DNA from: Fuerstiella sp.
Lineage (GTDB): Bacteria > Planctomycetota > Planctomycetia > Planctomycetales > Planctomycetaceae
DNA length: 64,000 nt
Assembly: GCA_029245955.1 (NCBI GenBank)
Contig: JAQWOH010000002.1
Coordinates: forward strand, 1-64,000
Reading direction: 5' to 3'
Below, piece after piece: positions 18,917-28,363 of the stretch (position 1 is the first letter of the stretch; every line of letters begins with the position of its first letter). The notes under the pieces are model-generated. The model saw nothing but the letters and a program-made list of their open reading frames with translations. It did no database searches and was not told where the DNA came from. The translations under genes were made by a program, and so were the position numbers.

Positions 18917-19945
18917 ATGCGCTGGGGTTATCCGACAGCACTGTTTGCCTTGTGGCTCGTTCCCTTAATTGGGTTTTTACTCATTCGTGCGCACTTGAAG
19001 CGTCGCGATGCCGCCCGGAAATTTGTTGAGCAACCGATGGTCGAGCGGCTCTTGCCGACATTCGACACGTCGCGTGTGTGGTGGAAGGCGGTTCTGGTGA
19101 TGACGGCCGTCACACTGCTGATTGTCGCTGTGGCTCGGCCTCGGTTCGGATTTGACCTGAAGGAGATCTCCAGTCGAGGTGTGGATCTGTTTGTGCTGCT
19201 CGATGTGTCTCGCAGCATGCTGGCGGAAGACGTAAAGCCCAATCGTCTTGAACGAGCGAAGTCAGACATTCTGGACCTGTTACAACGACTGAAAGGAGAC
19301 CGCGTCGGCTTGATCGTGTTTGCCGGAGCCCCGGTCGTTCAGGTGCCACTCACAACTGATCAGGGATTCTTCAAAATTGCTCTGGAGGACGTAGACACTG
19401 ACAGTGCGCCGCGTGGTGGCACGTTGATTGGCGACGCAATTCGCAAGTCGCTGGAATCAATGGAAGCCCGTGCAGATCGTGATCAGGCGATTGTGCTGAT
19501 CACGGACGGTGGCGATCAGGATTCGTTTCCTGCAGAAGCCGCCAGGCAGGCTGCAGAACGAAATGTTCGAATCATCACTGTCGGTCTCGGTGATACATCT
19601 GAAGGTGCTCGCATTCCGCAGCGTGCCGAAAGCGGAGACCTGACTTTTGTACAGCATGAGGGACAGGAAGTCTGGTCAAAAATGGACGAGTCGCTGCTGG
19701 AGGAAATGGCCACGACAACAATGGGGGCCTACGTTCCGGCGCGGACGCTGAGCTACGATCTGGGACAAATATACGACGATCAGCTGGCAAAACTGACCCA
19801 GGGTGAAATCAGTACAGAACAGCGAAAACGCTATCGTGAGCAATATCAGCTGTTTGCGATTCCGGCGTTTCTGCTGCTGCTGCTTGATTTATCGATCCCG
19901 GCCTATCGTCGACGCACACGCATTGAACGGGAGTCTGCAGCGTGA
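18917..19945 (+). CDS. BatA-like VWA domain membrane protein
   Basis: A 342-residue protein with two N-terminal hydrophobic helices (TALFALWLVPLIGFLLI and VLVMTAVTLLIVAVA), a von Willebrand A domain and a C-terminal helix (YQLFAIPAFLLLLLDLSI). The metal-dependent adhesion site DVSRSM is intact, with the later TDGGD piece also present. This layout is that of BatA/BatB in the Bacteroides aerotolerance (Bat) operon. The gene overlaps the next by four bases (GTGA). The usual MoxR ATPase and DUF58 partners are not next to it here. The work of Bat proteins is not settled. Confidence 0.88.
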   Translation: MRWGYPTALFALWLVPLIGFLLIRAHLKRRDAARKFVEQPMVERLLPTFDTSRVWWKAVLVMTAVTLLIVAVARPRFGFDLKEISSRGVDLFVLLDVSRSMLAEDVKPNRLERAKSDILDLLQRLKGDRVGLIVFAGAPVVQVPLTTDQGFFKIALEDVDTDSAPRGGTLIGDAIRKSLESMEARADRDQAIVLITDGGDQDSFPAEAARQAAERNVRIITVGLGDTSEGARIPQRAESGDLTFVQHEGQEVWSKMDESLLEEMATTTMGAYVPARTLSYDLGQIYDDQLAKLTQGEISTEQRKRYREQYQLFAIPAFLLLLLDLSIPAYRRRTRIERESAA

Positions 19946-21897
19946 CCCGTTTTCAGAACATAGCTGTCGTGGTATTGGCGATGCTGCCAGCCCTGTCGGG
20001 GGCCGACACACCGAACGCGGCGGTGTCGAAAGTTCGTGACGGCATACAGAAGTTCCGCAGCAGCGAATTCTCGGAAGCCGAAAAGTCGTTCGCTGAAGCC
20101 AGTGAGCTCGCTCCGGAAAACGCCACTATTCTGTTCGACGAAGCATGTGCCGCGCTGTCTGCGGGGGATAACAATCAGGCACGGGAGTTGTTTCGGAAGG
20201 CAGCCCTTGCAAAAGAGTCGCCTGTCACCGTACAGGTTCACTATAACCTCGGCTGCCTGGAAGCTGAAGCGGCTCGCGAAAAGCTGGGCGATGACGCGGC
20301 AGCCGCCACTGGTGATGTCCGTGAAGAATCAGTCCGGCTGATGCTGGCCGCTGTTCGACATTATCGTGACACGCTGGCGTTGAACGCACAGCACACCGAC
20401 GCCCGTCATAATCTGGAACTCATCCGGCTGTATATCAAACACATACAGTCACAGTGGGCCGAACGAGATAAGCAGAAAGATCGCGAAGAAAAGAATCTGC
20501 TGCAGTTCTTGAAGATGATTGAAGAGCGAGAGACGCAGCTGCGTACCACCACCAGAGTTCTTGAAGATGAACAGGATTCCGTCCGGAAACGACAGGCTGT
20601 CAAAGAAGCAGCGGCCAGCCAGAGAACGCTTCACGAGGAGATCGAACCTCTCAGGCAAAAGATCGAAGCCGAACTACAGTCGGCGGCAGGCCCCCATTCC
20701 GGAAGCCCCACACAGCAAGGTAGTCTGCCCCAGCCGGGAGTCGCAGCTCAGACACCCGGGCAGAATGAACAAATACAACAGGCACAAGACCTGTTACATC
20801 AATTGGCTGATGAAGCAGGCCAAAACATGCTGATGGCTGCAGACGAGCTGGACACGGGTGATTCCGCAGCCGCCATCGCAGCGCAGACAGAGTCTCTGAT
20901 GTTGTTGCACCAGTTATATATGGCGCTGGCCCCGTACCAGAATATTCTTCAGCGTGCTGTCGAACGTCAGCACGCGTTGCTGGGAACTGATGCCGAGACA
21001 GAAGGGCCAGCGGAATTGTCCGAGGAAAGCTCAGAGAATCAGGCAGCAACCGTACGTACGGAAGCCCCCGGCAACAGGGACAACGGCAGCAACACAGTTG
21101 ATGATAACCAGGCAACACAGGAAGGCGACGTCAATGTCGCCGGTTCAGACGTGGACTCGGCGACCAACGTGGAACAGCAACAAGAAGGTCAGTCGCGGAT
21201 CACTGACTGGAGTCGAATACTTTCGCTCAAGGCAGAAGCGGAATTGCCACAGGTTCAGCAACAGTTGGAAGCTCTGAGACAGTCAGCGACACATTCCCCG
21301 GCAGAAGAACCGAATCCGGACAAACCAAAGGTTGATGAACCGGACGCTGCCCTCGAGAAAGAAAACGAGCAGGAAGTATCAGAAGATGAACAGGCGGCAG
21401 CCGAGGCTCAGCGGCAACAGCTACAACAGCTGAAGCAGGTCGAAGGCCTTGCGAAGTCGATGGAACTTGCTGTCCAGCTGGCACCTGACGCTGAACGACA
21501 TTCACAGGCGGCTGTAGACCTGATGTTGGAGCAACAGGAAGCTGTTCCCGAGCAACAGGAAACTCACCGGATTCTCAGGAAGATCGCTGAACCGCTGGTC
21601 GATCAGGAGCAACAGCAGCCGGACCGGAACGATCAGAATCAGGAAGACCAGCAACAGGATCAGCCTCAGGACGACGACGGTGATCAGAACGAACAGAATC
21701 AGGAATCACAGAAAGACGAACAGCAGGAAAACGACCAGCAGCAGCCGGGTGAAGAACAACAGGATGATCGGTCAGGACAGGACAAGGCGGAATCCGTTCT
21801 GCGACAGGCACGTGACCGTGAACGACAGCACAAAGATCTTCAGAAACAGCTGCGTGCCATTTTGGGGCAACGAATTAAGGTTGATCGGGACTGGTAG
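19942..21897 (+). CDS. BatC-like TPR protein with long Gln/Glu-rich tail
   Basis: 651 residues, GTG start overlapping the stop of the VWA gene. It has a signal peptide (FQNIAVVVLAMLPALSGA), then TPR units (FRSSEFSEAEKSFAEASELAPENATILFDEACAAL and the following repeats). A charged coiled coil follows (about 170-240), then a long low-complexity part dominated by Gln, Glu and Asp from about residue 340 to the end (DQEQQQPDRNDQNQEDQQQDQ region). It sits where BatC, or a BatB-BatC product, is found in Bat operons. Its tail is unusually long and acidic. Confidence 0.8.
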   Translation: MTRFQNIAVVVLAMLPALSGADTPNAAVSKVRDGIQKFRSSEFSEAEKSFAEASELAPENATILFDEACAALSAGDNNQARELFRKAALAKESPVTVQVHYNLGCLEAEAAREKLGDDAAAATGDVREESVRLMLAAVRHYRDTLALNAQHTDARHNLELIRLYIKHIQSQWAERDKQKDREEKNLLQFLKMIEERETQLRTTTRVLEDEQDSVRKRQAVKEAAASQRTLHEEIEPLRQKIEAELQSAAGPHSGSPTQQGSLPQPGVAAQTPGQNEQIQQAQDLLHQLADEAGQNMLMAADELDTGDSAAAIAAQTESLMLLHQLYMALAPYQNILQRAVERQHALLGTDAETEGPAELSEESSENQAATVRTEAPGNRDNGSNTVDDNQATQEGDVNVAGSDVDSATNVEQQQEGQSRITDWSRILSLKAEAELPQVQQQLEALRQSATHSPAEEPNPDKPKVDEPDAALEKENEQEVSEDEQAAAEAQRQQLQQLKQVEGLAKSMELAVQLAPDAERHSQAAVDLMLEQQEAVPEQQETHRILRKIAEPLVDQEQQQPDRNDQNQEDQQQDQPQDDDGDQNEQNQESQKDEQQENDQQQPGEEQQDDRSGQDKAESVLRQARDRERQHKDLQKQLRAILGQRIKVDRDW

Positions 21898-22086
21898 ATT
21901 CCGATCGTTCGTCCCGACAAACAGGAATTCCACAGCCCGGTCACGTTCAGACGGCGGGCAGGATATGAGTCAACACCAGATCAGTTTACAAACAGCCGGA
22001 ACCAGTTCCGGCTCATGGCAGCAGCCGTTCTGCTGTCAAAACATGTCAACGGCGGCCATGAGTCAGTGAGATTCGCAGTACACAGA

Positions 22087-24024
22087 ATGCAGATTGCGGT
22101 TCGAACATTAGTCACCATCCTGCTTGTACTGCTGCGGACAGCAGCCGCGAGTGTAACATGCGCTGCGCAGGAGCCGGAAATTGTTGTCGAAGTGGATCGG
22201 CAGCAGTTGTACGAAGGCGAATCGATCACGTATCGCATTACGCTCAACCACGTTGAAAAGCCAGCACCGCCGCAGCTCAGCGGATTTGACAGATTCGAGG
22301 TCGTGTCACTGGGTGAACAGTCGTTGAACTCTCGACAAATCACGATCATTAATGGCCGGCGCAGTGAAGTTATTCGCCGCGGCCATCAGTATAACTATCG
22401 CCTGACCCCCACAGAGGCCGGTCAGTTCAACATTCCGGCGCCAACGGCTGTGGTGGATGGTCAGACACTGGTCGGTCGCCGGATCGCCATCGGAGTGATT
22501 GCTCCAGCAGATCAGGATGTGGTGCTGCTGGAAATGAAATCCAGCAAAGCCATTGTCTATCCCATGCAGCCGTTTACGATTTCACTGACGGTAGCGGTAC
22601 AACAGCTTCCGAATGAGCTGAGCGAGCGCAGTCCGTTAAGTGTACAGGGCGGCGATCCCGTACATTTGTCCGTCCCATGGCTGGACGACGACCAGGTGCC
22701 ATCGGGTCTGAGCCCGAAAATCGCCTGGGATGACGTCATGAATCCACTGGTCAGCCGGTCTGCCGGCGGGCGCCGTGGGTCCGATGGGATGCGCGTCAAC
22801 AACATCGACAGGCAGTCCGCGTTTTCGATCTTCAGCGGGGGCGCGATGGTCTTCCTTCCGCCTTCCGTTCGCACGACTCGAACGAACGGGGATGGTGAGC
22901 GAATTCCATATGTCGAATACACTTTCGAACGCGAATTTACGCCTCAGACGTCCGGCACGTTCAGTTTCGGACCGGTAACAATGAAAGGTATGTTCGGCAC
23001 AGAGTTGTCCGAGGGCAAACTCGACGGTGAGCAGATCTATGCAGTGGCAAAGGCGATCACCGTCGTCGCGCGAGATGCTCCGCCAGAAGGACGACCGAGC
23101 AGCTTCAGCGGCGGTATCGGAGTCTTCAATGTGACGGCCAGTCTCAACCCAGTATCGGCCAGCGTCGGCGACCCGCTCACCCTTTCACTGCGGATCCAGG
23201 GCCGGGGAACTCTCGCCGAAGTTCGCCCCCCCGACATCTCCAGTATTCCGGAAGTATCACAGTTTTTCAGGACATATGATGCGACGGAAGCAACTCAGGA
23301 CAATGCTCGCGAGTTCACGTACAGCGTGCGGCCGCTGACGACTGACGTAAGAGAATTCCCGGCAGTCCCGATATCGTATTTTGACGTCGAAAACGAAGAT
23401 TACGTCACGGTCAGCACTGCCCCGATTCCCGTTAAGATCAAGGCTGCCCGGCAACTGTCCGCGTCAGACATTGTGTCACAGCAGGCCACAGGCACCGACA
23501 GCCGGCTGGAAGTCAGTGAGGCCGGTATCTTTGCCAATCATTCGAATCTGCAGGACCTTCGAGCCAGCGATGTGTCCATCAGTCGCTGGCTGATGATGTG
23601 GTTCGGAATGCTGATGGTCTATGGACTGACAAGTTTTGGTCTCGTTCGCTATCGTCGTCTTCACAGCGACCCGCTGGAAAGACGACGCAGATCCGCAAAA
23701 TCGCATGCAGCCGATTCACTGAGGCTGGCAGAGCAGCATCAGGACTCTGCACAGAAGGAATGTCTTGATGCTATGAACCTTGCCGTGACCGGATTGATTG
23801 CTGACTTCAATCGGGTTTCTTCAGCCGGCATGACTTCTCGAGACGCCGCCGCGCGACTGCATGCGGTCGGAGCAGACGCCAGCATGCAGGATCGCACCGC
23901 TGCATTTCTGGACACGTGCGACGCAGCTCGATACGGCGCGACTGAAAAAGGCACATCCGATTTGCTGATTGACTGCCGACGGCTGGTCAACGATCTGGGT
24001 CGTGAACTGGAGAAGCGATGCTGA
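22087..24024 (+). CDS. BatD-like oxygen tolerance protein
   Basis: About 645 residues. A signal peptide (MQIAVRTLVTILLVLLRTAAASV) is followed by repeated immunoglobulin-like beta domains (EIVVEVDRQQLYEGESITYRITLN; VTASLNPVSASVGDPLTLSLRIQGRG). A single late transmembrane helix (LMMWFGMLMVYGLTSFGLV) and a cytoplasmic helical tail complete it. This is the BatD pattern. I start at ATG 22087 because the signal peptide begins there; an upstream in-frame ATG at 22015 adds a leader without signal-peptide character. The stop overlaps the next gene's start. Confidence 0.87.
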   Translation: MQIAVRTLVTILLVLLRTAAASVTCAAQEPEIVVEVDRQQLYEGESITYRITLNHVEKPAPPQLSGFDRFEVVSLGEQSLNSRQITIINGRRSEVIRRGHQYNYRLTPTEAGQFNIPAPTAVVDGQTLVGRRIAIGVIAPADQDVVLLEMKSSKAIVYPMQPFTISLTVAVQQLPNELSERSPLSVQGGDPVHLSVPWLDDDQVPSGLSPKIAWDDVMNPLVSRSAGGRRGSDGMRVNNIDRQSAFSIFSGGAMVFLPPSVRTTRTNGDGERIPYVEYTFEREFTPQTSGTFSFGPVTMKGMFGTELSEGKLDGEQIYAVAKAITVVARDAPPEGRPSSFSGGIGVFNVTASLNPVSASVGDPLTLSLRIQGRGTLAEVRPPDISSIPEVSQFFRTYDATEATQDNAREFTYSVRPLTTDVREFPAVPISYFDVENEDYVTVSTAPIPVKIKAARQLSASDIVSQQATGTDSRLEVSEAGIFANHSNLQDLRASDVSISRWLMMWFGMLMVYGLTSFGLVRYRRLHSDPLERRRRSAKSHAADSLRLAEQHQDSAQKECLDAMNLAVTGLIADFNRVSSAGMTSRDAAARLHAVGADASMQDRTAAFLDTCDAARYGATEKGTSDLLIDCRRLVNDLGRELEKRC

Positions 24025-24884
24025 TTCATTCACGCCCCCCGTTTTCACGTTTGCCGTCCGGACACAGATCCCAACAGCAGATCGGCCGACACACGGCCGC
24101 CGGCACAATGGCGCGGTGCGAGAAGTCCCCGCCACCCATCGTTTTGTTGTTTTCAGTTCTCGTCTGTTCCGGATGTGGGTCCGCTCCGGACCTGGAGACT
24201 TCGCGACTTTTTCAGTCGGCCGAACAGATTTTTTCCGACGCAGACTCTCCTGCGGAATTTGTTGAGGCTGCCACGGTCTATCAGGAGATTCTGGATAGTG
24301 GATTCCTGAGTGGCACGGTGTTCTACAATCAGGGGAACGCATGGATGCGGGCAGGCGAGACCGGACGAGCAATTGCAGCATACCGACAGGCGCAACGCCA
24401 CCTGCCGCGAGATCCCTATCTTGACGCCAATCTTCGCACTGCTCTTGCCGGATCGCAGTTGCCGACAGGTGGAGCCATGCTTGACTACATATTCTTCTGG
24501 CAATCTGCCGTCAGTTATAATGAGAAGCTGATCCTGACGACCGTGCTGCTGGCGATGGCGCTGCTGTTGGCCATGTCGTACCAACTGAACAGGCGACGGA
24601 TCGCCCTGAAACGCATAGCGTATGCGACGATGATTCCGCTGGTGCTGTCCGCAGCGGCCGTTGGCCGAGACTGGCAACAGTACGAGCAGACGGTGCGGGG
24701 TGTGGTCGTTGCAGAAACCACGGCACGCAAAGGCGACTCAGAGACCTATGACCCGGCTTTCTTACAATCGCTTTCGGACGGCACAGAATTCGAAGTCATC
24801 AATCTCCGCAATGACTGGATTCACGCCAGGTTCAGGCAAACCGGTACCGGCTGGATCTCCTCGCAGGACTGCGTCACATATTAA
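24018..24884 (+). CDS. BatE-like TPR/SH3 membrane lipoprotein
   Basis: 288 residues. A hydrophobic export signal ends in a lipobox-like SGC (VLLFSVLVCSGCG). TPR units follow (VEAATVYQEILDSGFLSGTVFYNQGNAWMRAGETGRAIAAYRQA), then two transmembrane helices (LILTTVLLAMALLLAMSY and the following segment) and a C-terminal bacterial SH3-like domain (GVVVAETTARKGDS to DWIHARFRQTGTGWISSQD). ATG 24018 has GGAG five to eight bases upstream and overlaps the BatD stop; ATG 24105 would give a shorter leader directly before the signal. It closes the bat cluster. Confidence 0.82.
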   Translation: MLIHSRPPFSRLPSGHRSQQQIGRHTAAGTMARCEKSPPPIVLLFSVLVCSGCGSAPDLETSRLFQSAEQIFSDADSPAEFVEAATVYQEILDSGFLSGTVFYNQGNAWMRAGETGRAIAAYRQAQRHLPRDPYLDANLRTALAGSQLPTGGAMLDYIFFWQSAVSYNEKLILTTVLLAMALLLAMSYQLNRRRIALKRIAYATMIPLVLSAAAVGRDWQQYEQTVRGVVVAETTARKGDSETYDPAFLQSLSDGTEFEVINLRNDWIHARFRQTGTGWISSQDCVTY

Positions 24885-25033
24885 TGGTGCGGATGGTGTC
24901 CCGTGCAGCGGATCGATGAACAAGTTTGCCAAAATCCGCCGGTCGGCTTTTACGCCGGGCATGAATGGCCTACTGTTCCATGGCTTTGTGATCACGATCT
25001 CCAGATTCCAGACGCACCCAGCGGTCGGCCAGC

Positions 25034-25462
25034 ATGCCAGAGAAGAAACGCATATTGTTTCTGTGCACAGGAAATTCCTGTCGCAGTCAGATGGCCGAAG
25101 GATTCCTGCGGGAAATTGTTGGTGAACGGTTCGAATCACTGTCTGCCGGTGCAGACCCGGCGGGGTATGTGCACCCCAAAGCCATCGAAGTCATGAGTGA
25201 CGCCGGTATCGATATATCAGAACAAAAGAGCAAGCACATCAACGAGTTTCTGCCTCCGCACGGACAGCTGCCGGACATCATCATCAGCGTCTGTTCGAGC
25301 GCGGACGAGAATTGTCCGGTTTTCCCTGCAGGTGTCGAACGATGGCGATGGCTGTTTGACGATCCGCATCATGCCACTGGAAACGACGAGCAGAAGCTGT
25401 CCGAATTCCGTCGGGTGCGCGACGAGATTCACGATCGCCTGAAACAGGAATTCTCCGGCTGA
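25034..25462 (+). CDS. arsC: Arsenate reductase, LMW-phosphatase (ArsC thioredoxin-coupled) type
   Basis: A 142-residue protein with the phosphatase P-loop CTGNSCRS (C11-x5-R17) at the N-terminus. Cys87 and Cys94 lie in ISVCSSADENCPVFP, seven residues apart as in the three-cysteine Staphylococcus pI258 ArsC. The C-terminal DEIHDRLKQEF helix is present. With C11, C87 and C94 all there, reduction of arsenate to arsenite through a disulfide relay is more likely than protein-tyrosine phosphatase action. No arsR or arsenite efflux gene is adjacent. Confidence 0.88.
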   Translation: MPEKKRILFLCTGNSCRSQMAEGFLREIVGERFESLSAGADPAGYVHPKAIEVMSDAGIDISEQKSKHINEFLPPHGQLPDIIISVCSSADENCPVFPAGVERWRWLFDDPHHATGNDEQKLSEFRRVRDEIHDRLKQEFSG

Positions 25463-25505
25463 CAGTGACCTTAACAGAACGTGCTACCATCTGAGTCATT
25501 CTACT

Positions 25506-26687
25506 ATGAGTTTTTCATCTCTTCCACTGAGCTATTGTACGAACGTCCATCCAGGTTCCACCGTCGACGAAATCATCAACGGCCTGACCGAGCATACATC
25601 CGAAGTACGCAGACAGCTGGATGCCCCGATGGCCGCCGGTCTGTGGCTTTGTCGCTCAGTCGTATCGGAACTGCTGGACGACAAGGCCGCTCTGGAGCGA
25701 CTGGCTCAGTCTCTCTGGCAGCATGACTTACGCTGTTACACACTGAATGCGTTTCCGTACGGCGACTTTCATTCAGAGCGAGTGAAAGAACAGGTTTACC
25801 TGCCGGACTGGGCATCCAGTGATCGCCTGAATTACACCAAACACTGTGCGCGGGTCCTGGCCGAATTGCTGCCGGAAGGGAGCGAGGGCAGCATTTCGAC
25901 CGTGCCTCTGGGCGGACGAATGAACCCCACGACTCCGGATTTCCAGGCAATCTGTTTTCACAATCTCATTTTGCTGGCCAAGTGGCTGAAGGAGCTGCAT
26001 CAGAGCACTGGGCGACTGATTCGACTGGCCATCGAACCCGAACCGTTGTGTGAAATGTCGTCGATTCCCGAAGACGCCGTGCCCCTGTTTCGAAGTCTGT
26101 TCGAAATGGCAGAAGCCCTGGGACAGCTTCCGAGCGTCCAGGAACATATCGGCCTGTGCTTCGACGTCTGTCACCAGGCTGTCGTTTTTGAAGACGTGAC
26201 AACCTCCATCAATCAGATCGTATCCAGCGACATCAGAATCAACAAAGTTCACATTACAAATGCTGTTGAGCTGCTGAATCCGTCAGAGAACAAGGCGGGC
26301 CGCGAAGCACTGATGAGCTACGTTGAACCACGCTACCTGCATCAGACGTTTGCGAAAATGAACGATGGAAGCATAGTGAGTCGACTGGATCTGACCGCCG
26401 ACGATATTTTTCGAAATCCGTCGGACAGCTTTCTGCAGGCAGACGCCTGGCGAGTTCACTTCCATGTGCCGGTTTTCGCCGACGACCTGGGACCACTCAG
26501 GACAACCCGACCGGATTTGAAGGCGGCCCTGCAGGCGATTCTGAAACTCGAATACGCCCCGCACCTGGAAGTCGAAACCTATACGTGGCCCGTCATGCCG
26601 GATGAGCACACGGCCGTGTCGTCTTTGTCGTCTCAGATCACTCGTGAACTGGCATCAGCCTACAATCTGCTCCGCGAGCTGTGCTGA
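25506..26687 (+). CDS. EboE-like metabolite traffic protein (xylose-isomerase-like TIM barrel)
   Basis: 393 residues. It opens with LSYCTNVHPGSTVDEIINGLTEH, typical of EboE. Metal-site-like strands follow: LNAFPYGDFH, STVPLGGRMNP, RLAIEPEPLCEM (Glu), IGLCFDVCHQAVVFED (Asp/His), RINKVHITNAVEL and a C-terminal DLGPLRTTRPDL then HLEVETYTWPV. EboE belongs to the ebo cluster linked to export of small molecules to the periplasm. The other ebo genes are not next to it here. ATG 25506 is chosen, though no strong ribosome site is seen. Confidence 0.8.
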   Translation: MSFSSLPLSYCTNVHPGSTVDEIINGLTEHTSEVRRQLDAPMAAGLWLCRSVVSELLDDKAALERLAQSLWQHDLRCYTLNAFPYGDFHSERVKEQVYLPDWASSDRLNYTKHCARVLAELLPEGSEGSISTVPLGGRMNPTTPDFQAICFHNLILLAKWLKELHQSTGRLIRLAIEPEPLCEMSSIPEDAVPLFRSLFEMAEALGQLPSVQEHIGLCFDVCHQAVVFEDVTTSINQIVSSDIRINKVHITNAVELLNPSENKAGREALMSYVEPRYLHQTFAKMNDGSIVSRLDLTADDIFRNPSDSFLQADAWRVHFHVPVFADDLGPLRTTRPDLKAALQAILKLEYAPHLEVETYTWPVMPDEHTAVSSLSSQITRELASAYNLLRELC

Positions 26688-26697
26688 TTGAAGCCGC

Positions 26698-27240
26698 CTA
26701 CTGAGCAGAGAAATAGCCCATCTCTGTGCCGTTGACGGGGTTCAGTCGAGTCACCTGCACCAGTTTCCAGTCGCCATCTTCCGTTTTCCATTCTGTTCGC
26801 CAGTAGTTGGAAACCCGATGAGTGGCTCCGCTGTGGTGTGTGACGGTGACCTCGCCGTTGGCTCTGACCATCGCAATCGCACTGGCTGCAGTTTCATCCA
26901 TCGTGACGTTGATGCTCTTGATGTGAAATGTGTCGCTAAGATCGACAAGATCCAGTCCCTTCCTGGCGATCTCGCCAAGTGCCTGACTTTCGGCAGCGAG
27001 CTGCGACCTGATACTACTCAGGTTTTCAGACTTAAAGTGATCCAGCATGACACGTAGTTCGTGTTCCACTTCCTCAGCCGGAGACACAAGATACTGTTCC
27101 AGCAAATATACGCCGGTGCCCAACAACAGCAGTATTGCAGCAAACATCTTTCCCCTGGGGACAGCACTCAGAAAACTGACAACGGCCACGGCCGCGATCA
27201 GGATCACCAGTGGCAACGGATCGTCTGTGATGTAGCTCAT
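26698..27240 (-). CDS. Membrane-anchored NTF2/SnoaL-like protein
   Basis: About 180 residues. Two hydrophobic N-terminal helices (LPLVILIAAVAVVSFLSA and MFAAILLLLGTGVYLLEQYLV) precede a periplasmic alpha+beta domain. That domain has the look of an NTF2-like fold (EELRVML-type helix, then SINVTMDETAASAIAMVRANGEVTV and WRTEWKTEDGDWKLVQV). Function is unknown. ATG 27240 (MSYITDDP) is preferred to 27264. It is convergent with the EboE-like gene, the stops being only 10 bases apart. Confidence 0.65.
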   Translation of the reverse strand: MSYITDDPLPLVILIAAVAVVSFLSAVPRGKMFAAILLLLGTGVYLLEQYLVSPAEEVEHELRVMLDHFKSENLSSIRSQLAAESQALGEIARKGLDLVDLSDTFHIKSINVTMDETAASAIAMVRANGEVTVTHHSGATHRVSNYWRTEWKTEDGDWKLVQVTRLNPVNGTEMGYFSAQ

Positions 27241-27521
27241 CGTCGTTTCCTCGGGACGGGACACCCTGCGAGCTGAGCTGACGCACGGAAGATTACGGCC
27301 CGCTTCCGCTGGTCACTGCAACAACTCATCTCTTTCACAGCCCATGCTTCTGACATTTTCCGCTCGGAACACGTTGCACGTTCGTGTTCCGAGCATAATG
27401 AACCGATACCGATCACACCTGAATTTGTCTACAAATCCGCGATGATCGGTGCGTGTGGGACCGTCATGCAGACAGCATCCCCCACATATTGAGTGATGTT
27501 ACGAGCAACCCCGGTTAAGCA

Positions 27522-28211
27522 CTACGATGAGACATCGAGTAACTCGCTGGTGGAGAAACTTCGGTCGTGTCCGAGATCGAGAGTCACCGTAATCAGGATT
27601 CTGTCTCCGGTCGACAGAGCGGGCTCTGAATCCGGATTCAACGGGATCTGTACATGGAAACCGGGCGCCACGAAACTCCGTGTCCAGAACCGACGGCATT
27701 CCGTCATCGAATACGAATTCTGAGCTATCCGGTGCATTGTTCCGTCGTCCGCGACAACCGACACCGCCAGAGTCATTGCTCCTGCTGTTTTAACCGGGTC
27801 CCCATCGCTGTCGAGCGACTGCACAACGACGTTAATGCTCCTGTCTGTTTCTTCTTCGCCCTGAATCATGCCGCTTGTCAGGCGGTGAATTCCGATGGAC
27901 GAGACGCTGCCCCATGCAGCTTCCACTTCCGGATTGAATGCCACCTGCCTGACACCGGAGGCCGGAGACACGTCGTCGGCAGACGCTGATTCCGTGTCGC
28001 GCGAAATGCGATTCCGTTCGACAGACAACTCGTGGTCCTGCTCGGCCAAAGTCTGCTCAGCTTTCCTGATCTGCGACTGCAGGTCACGAATTGTGGATTC
28101 ATGTTCACGAAGCCGAACTTCAAGAACTTCCTGCCGCTCGCTCATATTGCAACCACTCAGCATTGTGGCGGCAATAAGAGCAACGGTCTGTAATTTCGGG
28201 CAACACATCAT
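27522..28211 (-). CDS. Lipoprotein with coiled coil
   Basis: About 229 residues. A signal sequence ends in a lipobox (ALIAATMLSGCNM, LSGC). A charged coiled coil follows (EVLEVRLREHESTIRDLQSQIRKAEQTLAEQ), then a beta-rich C-terminal half with TMHRIAQNSYSM and GDRILITVTLDLGHDRSF. I place the start at ATG 28211, since the signal begins there; the frame remains open upstream to 28388 over the divergent sulfatase start. A role in the envelope is likely; family unknown. Confidence 0.7.
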   Translation of the reverse strand: MMCCPKLQTVALIAATMLSGCNMSERQEVLEVRLREHESTIRDLQSQIRKAEQTLAEQDHELSVERNRISRDTESASADDVSPASGVRQVAFNPEVEAAWGSVSSIGIHRLTSGMIQGEEETDRSINVVVQSLDSDGDPVKTAGAMTLAVSVVADDGTMHRIAQNSYSMTECRRFWTRSFVAPGFHVQIPLNPDSEPALSTGDRILITVTLDLGHDRSFSTSELLDVSS

Positions 28212-28363
28212 TTCGGTAGCGGCTGAATTTCCTGAGGATGCTTTCCCCGGACCATACCGGATGAAATACACCGCGCAAACAGAACTTGCTGGCAGTCGAC
28301 CAGGCACACGTCTACGATTTGCCATTGTATGCCCGTATTCCCTGTTGAACGGAACCCCGGAAA

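Noticed and set aside
24885-25033. An extra gene between the bat cluster and arsC
   Set aside because: Open frames here overlap the ends of the neighbours and show no protein features.
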